DNA of 64,000 nt from Desulfomonile tiedjei (GTDB taxonomy: Bacteria; Desulfobacterota; Desulfomonilia; Desulfomonilales; Desulfomonilaceae), in assembly GCA_016218715.1 (NCBI GenBank), contig JACRDG010000032.1, forward strand, positions 389,632-453,631, in the 5' to 3' direction. Both the position numbers and the translations under genes were made by a program. The notes beneath the pieces were generated by a model. That model did not search any database. It worked only from the letters and a program-made list of their open reading frames with translations, and was not told the origin of the DNA. Of this stretch, positions 49,626 to 59,153 are shown one piece after another (position 1 is the first letter of the stretch; the number at the start of each line of letters is the position of its first letter).

Positions 49626-51431
49626 ATGGCGGAAAGATTTGTCAGCAGGCGCAACCTGGAGTTCCTGCTCTACGAAGTGCACCGGGTGGAACGCCTTTCG
49701 GCGCAACCGTATTTTAGCGATCATAGCCGTGAGACCTACGATCTGGTCCTGGACACGGCCATGAAGATAGCGCGCGATTTGATGTATCCGCATCTGCAGG
49801 AAATGGATCAGAAGGCGCCTGTGCTGGAGAACGGCCAAGTCAAGGTCCATCCCGCGATAAAGGGCATCATGAAAGAATGGGGAGAAGGGGGATGGATTGC
49901 CGCATCCATGCCGTACGAAGTGGGGGGCCAGCAACTCCCCACTGCTGTGGCTACCGCGTGCAACTACGTGTTTGCTGCAGCCAATTTCTCGTCCACCGGC
50001 TTTCCCTTGTTGACCGCGGGCGCGGCTCATCTGATCCTCTCTTACGGCTCGGACGACCTCAAGGAAACCTACGCACCCAGGATGCTCGCGGGGGAGTGGC
50101 AGGGGACCATGGCCCTCACCGAACCCCAGGCCGGCAGTTCCCTTTCCGATATTGTGACGCGGGCGGAGCCCACCGACGGCGGATACTACCGAATCCGCGG
50201 GCAGAAGATATTCATCTCCGCCGGCGACCACGACGCCGCGGGGAATATCGTCCATATGATGCTCGCCAAGATCAAAGGCGGTCCTCCCGGCGCCAAAGGT
50301 ATCTCCCTTTTTCTCGTTCCCAAGAACAGGATCAAGAGCGACGGCATGCTCGAACCGAACGACGTGACCGTGGCCACCGTGTACCACAAGCTGGGCTATC
50401 GAGGATGCCCGATCACGCAGCTCAGCATGGGTGAAAACGACGACTGTCGAGGATATCTCGTGGGTGAGCCCCACAAAGGCCTGTCGTACATGTTTCAGAT
50501 GATGAACGAGGCGCGGCTTGCCGTTGGAATGCAGGCCGCTTCCATCGCTTCGGCAGCCTACTATGCCGCGCTCGAGTACGCCAAAGAGAGGCCCCAGGGT
50601 CGCAAGATATCCAGCAAGGACCCCTTGCAGCCACAGATCCCCATCATCGAGCATGCTGACGTCCGGCGGATGCTCCTGTTTCAGCGAGGTGTCGTCGAGG
50701 GATCTCTCTCGCTGATTCTGCAGTGCTGCACGTATTCGGATCTCTCCCGGACGGAGGACGTCGAGCAAAGCCAGCGGTACGCACTCTTGCTCGACCTGCT
50801 GACCCCCGTGGCTAAGAGTTACCCCTCTGAGAGCGGAATTCTCGCGGTGAGTCAGGGGCTCCAGATACTCGGCGGATACGGATACTGTCAGGAATTCCCG
50901 CTGGAACAATACTACCGGGATATCCGCATTCACGCGATTCATGAGGGGACGACGGGCATTCAGGCTTTGGACCTGCTTGGGCGCAAGGTCGTGATGAAGA
51001 ACGGCCAGGCCATGCGGCTCTTTCTTGAGGAAGTGGGCGCTGTGGTGCAAGAAGCCGCGCAGGATTCGGAACTCAGCCCCTACGCCGAGCGCTTGAAGGG
51101 AGCCCTCGACACGCTCGGGCAGGTGACCATGCGGCAGGTTCAATTTGCCCTCCAGGGTGACGTGGAGACATTTCTCGCTGACGCTACCCTGTACCTCGAA
51201 TTATTTAGCATCGTTACCATCGCGTGGCAGTGGCTGGCCCAAGGCATAGTGGCCCGGAAGGCCTTGGACGCCGGGTGCTCCCCGCTCGACGCGCAGTTCT
51301 ATCAAGGCAAGATTCATGCGATGCGGTACTTCTTCCATTACGAAGGTCCCAAGACCGCCGGCCTCGCTGCCCGGCTTATGGAGGCGGACGGCCTCACGGT
51401 GAACATGACCGCCGCGGCCTTCGATGACTGA
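49626..51431 (+). CDS. Acyl-CoA dehydrogenase, long ~600-residue type
   Basis: Protein of 601 residues, longer than the usual ~380 because of a C-terminal extra helical domain, as in the FadE5/AcdA-like long class. Flavin and substrate motifs are TMALTEPQAGSSLSDIVTRA and LGYRGCPITQLSMGEND. The C-terminal catalytic region is GGYGYCQEFPLEQYYRD with IHEGTTGIQALDLLGRK; the Glu is the base. The ATG at 49626 has GGGAGG upstream. A terminator follows at 51479. It and the thiolase downstream form a second beta-oxidation group. Confidence 0.94.
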   Translation: MAERFVSRRNLEFLLYEVHRVERLSAQPYFSDHSRETYDLVLDTAMKIARDLMYPHLQEMDQKAPVLENGQVKVHPAIKGIMKEWGEGGWIAASMPYEVGGQQLPTAVATACNYVFAAANFSSTGFPLLTAGAAHLILSYGSDDLKETYAPRMLAGEWQGTMALTEPQAGSSLSDIVTRAEPTDGGYYRIRGQKIFISAGDHDAAGNIVHMMLAKIKGGPPGAKGISLFLVPKNRIKSDGMLEPNDVTVATVYHKLGYRGCPITQLSMGENDDCRGYLVGEPHKGLSYMFQMMNEARLAVGMQAASIASAAYYAALEYAKERPQGRKISSKDPLQPQIPIIEHADVRRMLLFQRGVVEGSLSLILQCCTYSDLSRTEDVEQSQRYALLLDLLTPVAKSYPSESGILAVSQGLQILGGYGYCQEFPLEQYYRDIRIHAIHEGTTGIQALDLLGRKVVMKNGQAMRLFLEEVGAVVQEAAQDSELSPYAERLKGALDTLGQVTMRQVQFALQGDVETFLADATLYLELFSIVTIAWQWLAQGIVARKALDAGCSPLDAQFYQGKIHAMRYFFHYEGPKTAGLAARLMEADGLTVNMTAAAFDD

Positions 51432-51478
51432 TACCGATTCCGCGTTCAGATCGTGAGCATGGGCAGCTCTCACCCAAA

Positions 51479-51505
51479 CCCTCTCCCCGAGGGAGAGGGC
51501 TTTTT
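51479..51505 (+). terminator. Intrinsic terminator after acyl-CoA dehydrogenase
   Basis: CCCTCTCCC-CGA-GGGAGAGGG forms a perfect nine-pair stem with a three-base loop, followed by C and five T. It is 48 bases after the stop. The same hairpin sequence is common as a repeat in many genomes, so it may also be a mobile element. Confidence 0.75.
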
Positions 51506-51510
51506 GAGTG

Positions 51511-51532
51511 GGGCCGGCATCTTGCCGATCCT
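51511..51532. repeat. Dispersed repeat core (partial)
   Basis: GGGGCCGGCATCTTGCCGATCC repeats the palindrome core seen at 26342 with one changed arm, directly after the terminator T-run. Confidence 0.6.
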
Positions 51533-51613
51533 CTTCAGTCCCCGCGGGGCCGCTGCAATCGAATCGGACCTCGTCTTTGGCCACGACTGTGCATACGGAC
51601 AGGAGACACGCAG

Positions 51614-52816
51614 ATGAACGAAGTCGTCATTGCAGGATATCTGAGGACCGCTCAAACCCGTTCCCGGCCCGGCGATCCCGCGCGGGATTGGTTCGGCAGG
51701 CTGAGAGCTGACGAGTTGCTGGCCAAGTTGCTCCCCGAGCTGATCGAGAGAACCGGTATCGATGCCAGAGATATTGATGACTTCATTGTGGGATGCTCCA
51801 AGGCCGTGGGTGAACAATGGACTTATGGAGGCCGCTTTCAGATTTTTCTGGCCAACCTCCCGGAGACGATCGCTGCCAAACAAGTTGACCAGCAGTGCGC
51901 TTCCTCCATGGCTGCGATACATATGGGGTATCTGGAGATTGCCACGGGGAACGCGGACATTGTGCTGGTCGGAGGCATGGAGCACATGACCAGGGTTCCC
52001 ATGCGGGGATCGACCATGGAATTGGGCTTGGTGGTTCCGAATCCGGCCTTGTTCGCTGCCCCGGAATACCTGCACTGGGATCTGTCGACCGCCATGAACA
52101 TGGGGCTCACAGCCCAGAAGCTCCTGGCGCAGACCGACTTCGGTCGAGAAGATTTGGACGAATGGGCCGTGCGATCCCATCAGCGAGCGGCAAAAGCCGC
52201 GGAGGATGGTTTCTTCGACGGTGAGATTCTGCCGATCGACGCGGTACAGGGAGACGGCTCCATCATGACCGTGAACCGGGACCAGTCGGTGCGCGGAGAC
52301 GCGACCCTCGAAGGGCTGGCAAAACTGCGGCCGGCTTTCAAGGAGGGCCACCACATAACCGCGGGGAATGCCTCGCCACTCAACGCTGCGGCCTCGTCCA
52401 TGATCTTGATGTCCAAGGAGGCGGCTCAGAAAAGGGGTATCAGGCCGCTTGCCGGCATAAAGTCCATCGGATTCGCTGGGGTCGACCCCACGATCATGGG
52501 GGCAGGGCCGGTGCCCGCAAGCCGAAAGGCGCTCCAAAATGCCGGTTTGCAGGCTGGAGACATCGACTATTGGGAGATCAACGAGGCGTTCTGTATTGTA
52601 ACCCTGAACTGCATCAAGGAACTCGGAATCGATCCGGAGAAGGTCAACGTCATGGGCGGAGGAACCGCCATCGGGCACCCGCTGGGAGCAACCGGAATTC
52701 GGCTGGTGGGGACGTTGGCCAGGATATTGGAACAGAAGAGAGGCCGCTACGGCTGCGCCAATGCTTGCGTGGGCGGCGGCCAGGGTGTGGCCACAATTAT
52801 CGAGCGGGTAATGTAG
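51614..52816 (+). CDS. Acetyl-CoA acyltransferase (thiolase)
   Basis: Thiolase of 400 residues, normal length. All catalytic motifs are intact: nucleophilic Cys in VDQQCASSMAAIHMG, WEINEAFCIVTL, GGGTAIGHPLGATGIRLVG with the base His, and NACVGGGQGVATI with the second Cys. It cleaves 3-ketoacyl-CoA with CoA or makes acetoacetyl-CoA in reverse. It begins with GAGACACGCAG before the ATG and follows the long acyl-CoA dehydrogenase on the same strand, but a terminator lies between them. Confidence 0.95.
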   Translation: MNEVVIAGYLRTAQTRSRPGDPARDWFGRLRADELLAKLLPELIERTGIDARDIDDFIVGCSKAVGEQWTYGGRFQIFLANLPETIAAKQVDQQCASSMAAIHMGYLEIATGNADIVLVGGMEHMTRVPMRGSTMELGLVVPNPALFAAPEYLHWDLSTAMNMGLTAQKLLAQTDFGREDLDEWAVRSHQRAAKAAEDGFFDGEILPIDAVQGDGSIMTVNRDQSVRGDATLEGLAKLRPAFKEGHHITAGNASPLNAAASSMILMSKEAAQKRGIRPLAGIKSIGFAGVDPTIMGAGPVPASRKALQNAGLQAGDIDYWEINEAFCIVTLNCIKELGIDPEKVNVMGGGTAIGHPLGATGIRLVGTLARILEQKRGRYGCANACVGGGQGVATIIERVM

Positions 52817-52926
52817 AATCCCGGGACCGGCTGTCGCGCAAGCGGACATCGTCCTCGTTATCTGTTATAGAAAGAGGTGCGGTCACAGTTGGCGGTCGCA
52901 TTATGAACACCATGGAGAGCTTTGTA

Positions 52927-54249
52927 ATGAATAAACCAAGAGTTGCAATAGTTCGTTACCGGGACCGGGCCGATTCGGTTCGGACAGCCGTGGATCTGAG
53001 CGGGGGGCTGGATCGTCTTCCCGCGGGAGCGAGGGTCTTCCTCAAGCCCAATATCGTATTCTGGACTCGGACCGTCGATTTTCCGAAGTGGGGCGTCATA
53101 ACAACCTCCAGGGTCATCCACGATATGGTTCTCTTGCTGAAGGAGCGGGGGATCGACGACATCACCATCGGCGAAGGAACCGTCGTGTTCGACCCCAAGG
53201 ATCGTGAAACCGCGGCTCACGCATTCGAGACTTTGGGCTACGGAGTGCTGAAACAGCGCTACGGCGTGAAATGCGTCAACGTGTTCGAGCGCCCGTTCGA
53301 GAAGGTCGATCTTGGCGACGGCGTGACGCTCAACTTCAACACTGACATCATGGGGAGCGACTTTGTCGTGGACGTCCCCGTACTGAAGACCCACGCGCAA
53401 ACGGTGGTAAGCCTGGGCATAAAAAACATAAAGGGGACGATAGACATCAATTCCCGCAAGAAGTGCCACTCCGCAGACCCGCAAAAGGACCTTCATTACA
53501 TGGTTTCCAAGCTGGCACTCAAGCTTCCGCCATCCTTTACGATCCTGGACGGGATCTTTACCAACGAGCGCGGTCCTGCCTTCGATGGAAAAATGCGGAG
53601 GAGCGATGTTCTCGTAGCGTCCGCAGATATGCTGTCAGCGGACAAAGTGGGGGCGAAGATCCTCGGGTACGACACCTCGCAGGTCCCCCATCTGGCGTAC
53701 GCGGCCCGGGAAATGGGCAGGTCGCTGGACCTCTCCGACCTTGAGGTCGTGGGAGAGAAGATTGAAGACGTCGCCATGCCGCTCGAATATACCTTCCCGT
53801 ACAATGAAGCGGGGACCCTGCCCAAACCCATGGAGAAGATGAACATACAAGGACTGGCCTATCCGAAGTATGACCTGAGCCTGTGCACGTACTGTTCCAT
53901 GCTCACGGGAGCGGTGCTCATGGCCATCGCCAGTGCGTGGAAGGGGGAACCGTGGGATGATGTGGAAATCCTGACCGGTAAGATGATGAAACCGACTCCG
54001 GGACGCAAGCATACAATACTATTGGGGAAATGTCTGTACACCGCCAACAAGAACAATCCGGACATCTCCCATATGATCGCGGTGAAGACCTGTCCGCCTT
54101 CCCCACAGGCTGTTATCAAGGCTTTGCATGAGGCCGGTGTTGAGGTGAATCCTGCGATCATCGAAAACGTGGACAAAGGCCCTGCCTTGTTTATAAAGCG
54201 ATATGAGGGCAAGCCGGAGTTCGACGAGTCCCTTTTCCGGATCGACTGA
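52927..54249 (+). CDS. DUF362 domain protein
   Basis: Protein of about 440 residues. The DUF362 signature is visible in VFLKPNIVFWTRTV near the N-terminus and in VDVPVLKTHAQTVVSLGIKN with IKGTIDINSRKKCHSADP. The C-terminal half has scattered Cys (LCTYCSML, GKCLYTANKNNPD, KTCPPSPQ), fitting the view that the family holds an iron-sulfur centre. ATGs at 52903, 52912 and 52927 are in frame; I prefer 52927, which has GGAGAG seven bases upstream. DUF362 proteins are frequent in anaerobes; their reaction is not known to me. It precedes the oxidoreductase-desulfurase fusion. Confidence 0.85.
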   Translation: MNKPRVAIVRYRDRADSVRTAVDLSGGLDRLPAGARVFLKPNIVFWTRTVDFPKWGVITTSRVIHDMVLLLKERGIDDITIGEGTVVFDPKDRETAAHAFETLGYGVLKQRYGVKCVNVFERPFEKVDLGDGVTLNFNTDIMGSDFVVDVPVLKTHAQTVVSLGIKNIKGTIDINSRKKCHSADPQKDLHYMVSKLALKLPPSFTILDGIFTNERGPAFDGKMRRSDVLVASADMLSADKVGAKILGYDTSQVPHLAYAAREMGRSLDLSDLEVVGEKIEDVAMPLEYTFPYNEAGTLPKPMEKMNIQGLAYPKYDLSLCTYCSMLTGAVLMAIASAWKGEPWDDVEILTGKMMKPTPGRKHTILLGKCLYTANKNNPDISHMIAVKTCPPSPQAVIKALHEAGVEVNPAIIENVDKGPALFIKRYEGKPEFDESLFRID

Positions 54250-54763
54250 TGCTATTTGAGGAACCGCGCGCGTCACGGTCGAATTGGACGCGTGACTCGT
54301 AGATAAAAAGCGCTGAGAGTTTGTCCCAGAAATCGCCTCCCAACACGAACAAGCTTGCGATGAACGTGCAGTCGGCTGCAAGGTTGACGTAGAGCCGGGC
54401 GGACGAAGTATCCGGGAGCCATTGGGGCGCATAGCCCATGACGTATGTAGGGATCACCGGAACCAGGAACATTATCAGCCCGACGATGTACCGGGCCTTG
54501 CTGACGCGAGCGGTCGGTCTCAGGCGTTTGAGCAGGGACAGGACCTTCGACGTGATACGCTGAAAATTCTCTTTGCCCAGAACCGCGGCTGCCAGGATCC
54601 CGAGCAACTCCGGCGCGCCCACGGTCAGCAGTCCGATCACCGTTGCCTTCACCGTCCCAGGCCAGCCCGTACTCGCCACCAGAAACCCAAACAGCGGCGA
54701 GACGATCGCCAGAACGAGCAAGGTCATCCCCAGGTAGAGCCGCACAATTCGCCTCTTCCCCAT
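54191..54763 (-). CDS. Four-span membrane protein ('transporter suffix'-like)
   Basis: Protein of about 190 residues with four likely membrane helices (LYLGMTLLVLAIVSPLFGFL, VIGLLTVGAPELLGILAAAV, YIVGLIMFLVPVIPTYVMGY, NLAADCTFIASLFVLGG). The motif VLGGDFWDKLSALF matches a recurring domain known as the transporter suffix. The last ~30 residues look unconserved and overlap the DUF362 gene by 59 bases on the other strand. The ATG at 54763 has GGAAGG upstream; an ATG at 54775 is the alternative. Function unknown. Confidence 0.75.
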   Translation of the reverse strand: MGKRRIVRLYLGMTLLVLAIVSPLFGFLVASTGWPGTVKATVIGLLTVGAPELLGILAAAVLGKENFQRITSKVLSLLKRLRPTARVSKARYIVGLIMFLVPVIPTYVMGYAPQWLPDTSSARLYVNLAADCTFIASLFVLGGDFWDKLSALFIYESRVQFDRDARGSSNSISRSGKGTRRTPACPHIAL

Positions 54764-55024
54764 GAAACCTTCCATCCTTCACTGCTATTCACGCCAATTC
54801 CCTTTCATACATCCGATGCTAATGCTCTGTCAAAGGAGGAACATGACACCCGAAACCCAGAGCTGCGACTTGCTCTGCCCGGCCCCTCCCAGTCCTCGCG
54901 GGAAAGGGTAGGTGGGCGTGTGGCCTTACGTTGTCCGCAGCGAGTGGGCCTCCGGGCGGTCGGGCCATCCAATAGGAATATTCTGAGCACCTGCTATAAT
55001 GGACAACCAGGGGGTGAGAAATCA

Positions 55025-58000
55025 ATGACCGTGCCGGACAATTATTGCGTCAACGATAGTCTGAGACCTGGTATTTGCGGCATATGTCCCGCAGGGTGCT
55101 GGGTGCGGGTCCGCTTTGATTCCACGGGAAAAATGATCGAGGTAACCGCGGACGCTGACTCGGACATGGGGATGATATGCAAGCTGGGGAGCAGCTCACC
55201 GGAGATAGTCTATTCGCCGGATCGGCTGCGCTATCCCCTGAAAAGGAACGGTCCCAAAGGCACCCACGAATTCGAACGCATCTCCTGGGATGAGGCGTTC
55301 CGCGTCGTGGTTGACCGCCTCCAGGATACAAAAGCCAAGTACGGGCCGGAAGCGGCAGCCATATACACGGGCCGTGGGAGCTTTGAGCTAGCCGAATGCG
55401 ACGTGTTTCAGCCCAGAGGAGTTGCGGTCTCTTCCGCGTCCAGCGTCCTGTTTCCTTTCGGCTCACCGAACACGCTCGGCGTCGGTGCGCTCTGCTACGT
55501 ATCCTTCGCCATGATCGCACCGCACGTCACCATGGGCGGAATGCTGATCGATATGTTCTCCGACCTGGATAATTCCGACCTTATTGTGGTGTGGGGAGCG
55601 AATCCCATTACCGACTCGCCTCCTCTGGATTTCCACCGGATCGTGAAGGCGCGGGAACGCGGGGCAGAGGTGGTGGTGATCGATCCACGGCGCACCGGAA
55701 CAGCGAAGAGTACAGAAGCAAGGTGGATTCCCGTGCGACCGGGGACCGACGGAGCCCTGGCACTCGGCTTGTGCAATGTCCTCATCAGTGAGGAACTGTA
55801 CGACGAAGCCTTCGTGCAGAAGTGGACCCACGGATTCGATGAATTCGCAAGATACGTGCAGCATTTCAGACCGGAGATAGTTGAATCCATCACGGGGGTC
55901 CCGGCCGCAACCGTCGTGGAGTTGGCCAGTCGCATCGCTTCCGCACGCGGGGCCGCACCCGTAATGTACAGCGGTCTTGAATACAGCGACAGCGGCGTTC
56001 AAGCGATACGCGCCATTCTGGTTTTGTGGGCGCTTGCAGGGCAATTGGACGTTCCCGGAGGCCGATGCTTCAGCATGCCTCAGAATCAGTTTCCGGTGAA
56101 CCGCAAGGGACACGTGGCGAATCCGGACGTCCGCAAGTCGCTGGCTCGGGATCGCTTCCCGGTGTACAGCGCGTACAGGGGCGAATCCCACGCAATAGCC
56201 CTTCCTGAAGCGGTGCTGGACGGCAAGCCGTACCCGATCAAGTCCCTGATCGTTCACGGGGGCTCCATCATCACCGCGTGGCCTCAACCCGAGGTGTGGC
56301 GGAAGACATTGGCAGGCCTCGATTTCCTGGTATGCATAGACCGCTTCCTCACTGCGGACGCGGCCTATGCTGACATTGTCTTGCCAGCCACTACGTACTA
56401 TGAACAGGAATCGTACATGACGTACGGGCCGGTTTTCCGTATTCGAGAACGAATTGTGGAACCGGTGGGCGAGTCACGGCCCGGCTTCTTCATCATGGCG
56501 GAATTGGCTCGACGACTCGGTTACGGAGACCTGTACCCGCAGACATCGGACGCCCTCCTCAGACACGCCTTGGATGGATCGGGATTCACGCTCGAAGACG
56601 TCCGATCCGCGGGCGGGACGGTTCGGCTCCCCACGGTGATGATGCAATACAAGAAATGGGAAAAGGGGCTGCTCAGGAGCGACGGGGAACCCGGTTTCGA
56701 GACTCCTACCGGCAAGTTCGAGATTGCGTCCTCAATCCTTGAGGAACACGGGTACGATCCGCTCCCCGTGTACACCGAACCGTCGGAAGGCCCGCTGGCT
56801 CGGCCCCAGCTGGCAAAGCGGTTTCCCCTGGTATTCAATTCCGGCTCCCGGGTGACCACCGATTTTCGGTCGCAATTCCACTCGATACCGGGCCTGGTGA
56901 AAGAACGGCCTGAACCGGGGGTCATGATGAACACGGGAGACGCTCATGCCCGCGGCATACATTCCGGCGACCTCGTGCAAGTGGTCACGCCTCGAGGGCG
57001 AGCGGCCTTCAGAGCCTACGTAACGGATGATATGGTCCCTGGCGCCATAGACGCGGACATGGGAGGAGGCGGGCCTCTGGGGCCCAAGGCGTGGCAGGGA
57101 TGCAATGTGAACGACCTTACGGATCTGGCCCATTGCGACCCCATATCCGGATTCCCTGTGTACAAGGCCCTTCTCTGCGATGTGGTCAAGGTCGGGCATG
57201 GAGCAGGACGGTCCGTGCAGCCGGAATCCGGCGAGCCCACATCTCGCTTCGCAGCCGCGAGGACTTCAGCCCGGCCCGACCGCATCTACCTGGACCACAA
57301 CGCGACCACCCCCATTGACCCGGAAGTCCTGGAAGTGGTGAGCCGGCACACTCGTGAAGTCTACGGCAATGCTTCCAGCATCCACGAGCCGGGCAATCAG
57401 GCCAGAGTGGCCCTGGAAGCGGCCAGGCGATCGGTGGCTCAACTTCTCAATTCCACCTCGCGGCGCATCGTATTTACCGGGGGAGGATCGGAGGCCGATA
57501 ATCTGGCGGTGAAAGGCGCGGCATTTGCAAACAGGGACCGCGGCAGCCACATAATCACGTCGTCCATCGAGCATCCCGCGATCCTGGCAACGTGCAGATG
57601 GCTGGAAGGATACGGATTCCAGGTGACGTACCTGGCCGTGGACTCCGAAGGCAGAGTCAATCCGGCCGATCTCGCCGGGGCCATCACGTCGGACACGCTA
57701 TTGGTCAGCATCATGGCCGCTAACAATGAAACAGGCGCGATACAACCGATCCGTGAACTGGCCGAGATCGCGCGCTCCGCCGGAGCCCTCTTTCACACCG
57801 ACGCAGTCCAAGCTGTGGGGAAGATTTCCCTAGACGTGGAGGAATTGGGCGTCGATCTTCTCACGCTGTCGGGCCATAAGCTCCACGGCCCCAAGGGAGT
57901 GGGAGCGTTGTACGTGCGCAAGGGTGTGGCCCTGGACCCGCTCGTTCATGGGGGGAGGCAGGAGAACAACCTGCGTGCCGGTACCGAGAACGTACCGGGC

Positions 58001-58435
58001 ATAGCCGGGCTGGGCAAGGCTGCGGAATTGGCAGCTCAGCGATTGCCATGGATGCGCCGCGTCCGGGAGCTTCGGGACAGCCTTGAAGGCGGCATTCGCT
58101 CCCTCATCCCAAACTGCAAAGTGAACGGACCCCGTAAAGAGCGCCTGCCCAACACGTTGAATGTGACGCTGCCCGGCCTGCGCGGCGAGTCGGTGGTCCT
58201 TGCGCTGGACCAGAAGGGGATCGCTCTCTCCTCCGGTTCGGCCTGCAGGGCCGGCTCTCCGGAACCGTCCCACGCGTTGACCGCAATGGGTTTGTCGGAC
58301 GCGGACGCTCACTGCGCTCTCCGCTTTTCTCTCGGGGTGGGCAACACCGCTGACGAGATCGATATCACGCTCGCCATGATGAAGCGGATGATCGAGGAGA
58401 TCTCCTCGGGCATCCGGTTTGTGCCGTGCCGATAG
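55025..58435 (+). CDS. Molybdopterin oxidoreductase fused to NifS-type cysteine desulfurase
   Basis: One frame of 1136 residues. Residues ~1-725 are a DMSO-reductase-family bis-MGD enzyme: [4Fe-4S] ligands Cys18, Cys21, Cys25 and Cys52, the loop GSPNTLGVGALCYVS with Cys157 at the Mo-ligand place, VWGANPITDSPP, VVVIDPRRTGTA, and a C-terminal molydopterin-binding domain (FPLVFNSGSRVTTDFRSQ). Style resembles PhsA/PsrA and formate dehydrogenase-like enzymes without a Tat signal. A ~25-residue linker leads to a complete group I-type cysteine desulfurase (~753-1136): YLDHNATTPIDPEV, SSIEHPAIL, PLP-Lys952 in SGHKLHGPKGVG, and persulfide Cys1074 in SSGSACRAGSPEPSHAL. The Lys-Cys distance of 122 equals that of E. 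coli IscS. IscS sulfurates the Mo of formate dehydrogenase through FdhD, so the tail may service the head. No break between the halves is seen. Confidence 0.88.
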   Translation: MTVPDNYCVNDSLRPGICGICPAGCWVRVRFDSTGKMIEVTADADSDMGMICKLGSSSPEIVYSPDRLRYPLKRNGPKGTHEFERISWDEAFRVVVDRLQDTKAKYGPEAAAIYTGRGSFELAECDVFQPRGVAVSSASSVLFPFGSPNTLGVGALCYVSFAMIAPHVTMGGMLIDMFSDLDNSDLIVVWGANPITDSPPLDFHRIVKARERGAEVVVIDPRRTGTAKSTEARWIPVRPGTDGALALGLCNVLISEELYDEAFVQKWTHGFDEFARYVQHFRPEIVESITGVPAATVVELASRIASARGAAPVMYSGLEYSDSGVQAIRAILVLWALAGQLDVPGGRCFSMPQNQFPVNRKGHVANPDVRKSLARDRFPVYSAYRGESHAIALPEAVLDGKPYPIKSLIVHGGSIITAWPQPEVWRKTLAGLDFLVCIDRFLTADAAYADIVLPATTYYEQESYMTYGPVFRIRERIVEPVGESRPGFFIMAELARRLGYGDLYPQTSDALLRHALDGSGFTLEDVRSAGGTVRLPTVMMQYKKWEKGLLRSDGEPGFETPTGKFEIASSILEEHGYDPLPVYTEPSEGPLARPQLAKRFPLVFNSGSRVTTDFRSQFHSIPGLVKERPEPGVMMNTGDAHARGIHSGDLVQVVTPRGRAAFRAYVTDDMVPGAIDADMGGGGPLGPKAWQGCNVNDLTDLAHCDPISGFPVYKALLCDVVKVGHGAGRSVQPESGEPTSRFAAARTSARPDRIYLDHNATTPIDPEVLEVVSRHTREVYGNASSIHEPGNQARVALEAARRSVAQLLNSTSRRIVFTGGGSEADNLAVKGAAFANRDRGSHIITSSIEHPAILATCRWLEGYGFQVTYLAVDSEGRVNPADLAGAITSDTLLVSIMAANNETGAIQPIRELAEIARSAGALFHTDAVQAVGKISLDVEELGVDLLTLSGHKLHGPKGVGALYVRKGVALDPLVHGGRQENNLRAGTENVPGIAGLGKAAELAAQRLPWMRRVRELRDSLEGGIRSLIPNCKVNGPRKERLPNTLNVTLPGLRGESVVLALDQKGIALSSGSACRAGSPEPSHALTAMGLSDADAHCALRFSLGVGNTADEIDITLAMMKRMIEEISSGIRFVPCR

Positions 58436-58461
58436 CAAGGAAAGAGCATCAACTAAGTTCA

Positions 58462-58580
58462 ACTTTTCACAAATACGGTGTTTCCTTTGGGGTCCCTGCC
58501 CTTGGCTGCTCAGTGGGGCCGGCAAGATGCCGGCCGCTTCCAAGGGAGCCGTCCCACCGAGACCGGGGGCACGCGAAGAA
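58462..58580. repeat. Dispersed repeat copy with inverted core
   Basis: TTCACAAATACGGTGTTTCC, GGTCCC, CTCAGTGGGG and CCCACCGAGACCGG follow in the same order as at 21118-21220. The core at 58517-58535 reads GGCCGGC-AAGAT-GCCGGCC, so its loop is inverted relative to the other copies while the flanks are not. Confidence 0.75.
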
Positions 58581-58640
58581 GCGACGGTCTACCCCATCGA
58601 GCGCGAGACATGTGTCGGCAATGGGGTCACGGCAGCAGCT

Positions 58641-59153
58641 CTATTCATTGGGAGTCCCGGTGAGGTACTTGTTTCCCGCGGGCCAGAGGTCCATGACCTG
58701 GCGCATAATCGCCAGCTCGCCGGCATGGTAAGCGTTGTGATCGGCGGCCAGGACGATTTCCCTGAAGATGGTATACCCGCGAGCGTGCGGAATCGGGCCG
58801 AACAGGTCGGTCTTCTCATCTCGGACCATGTCCTTCAGTGCTTCCAGGTCGGCCAGGAAACTATCGACGCTCTTCCGCCATCCCTTTTTGTCGGTTTTCA
58901 CCTCGGGCCCGGGGCGATATCCTTCAGGATAGCTCGGAGAAACGTGATTCGGGTTCCGGACGAACTCCAGGATATCCCATTGGGCGATACGCATGTGCTC
59001 GACGAAATGCCAGAAGGAATACGGCGTGTGTGGACCTTTGCTGTTGATATGCTCCAAGGGAAAGTCGGCAAGTACATCCTCGAGGCTCATGTGCGCATTC
59101 CCGCCGTCCAGAAGGGCCAGCAGTTCTTTTCTCACCACTTTTTCCGCGGTCAT
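58641..59153 (-). CDS. DinB-like four-helix metal-binding protein
   Basis: Protein of 170 residues. The three metal-binding histidines of the DinB/YfiT fold are likely in SFWHFVEHMRIAQWD and ADHNAYHAGELAIMRQ. GGAGGGAGGAG lies upstream of the ATG at 59153; the longer open frame to 59399 is not protein-like. Such proteins often act in thiol-dependent metal chemistry or as thiol transferases. No substrate can be named. It lies between the repeat copy and a gene-free gap. Confidence 0.85.
   Translation of the reverse strand: MTAEKVVRKELLALLDGGNAHMSLEDVLADFPLEHINSKGPHTPYSFWHFVEHMRIAQWDILEFVRNPNHVSPSYPEGYRPGPEVKTDKKGWRKSVDSFLADLEALKDMVRDEKTDLFGPIPHARGYTIFREIVLAADHNAYHAGELAIMRQVMDLWPAGNKYLTGTPNE

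Noticed and set aside
49587..51143. Open frame of 518 codons on the minus strand
   Set aside because: Antisense shadow of the long acyl-CoA dehydrogenase; rich in His, Arg and Gly with no motif or ribosome-binding site.
51470..52849. Long open frame of 459 codons on the minus strand
   Set aside because: It lies opposite the thiolase gene, whose motifs are all intact. The antisense text has no domain and is a by-product of GC-rich codon use.
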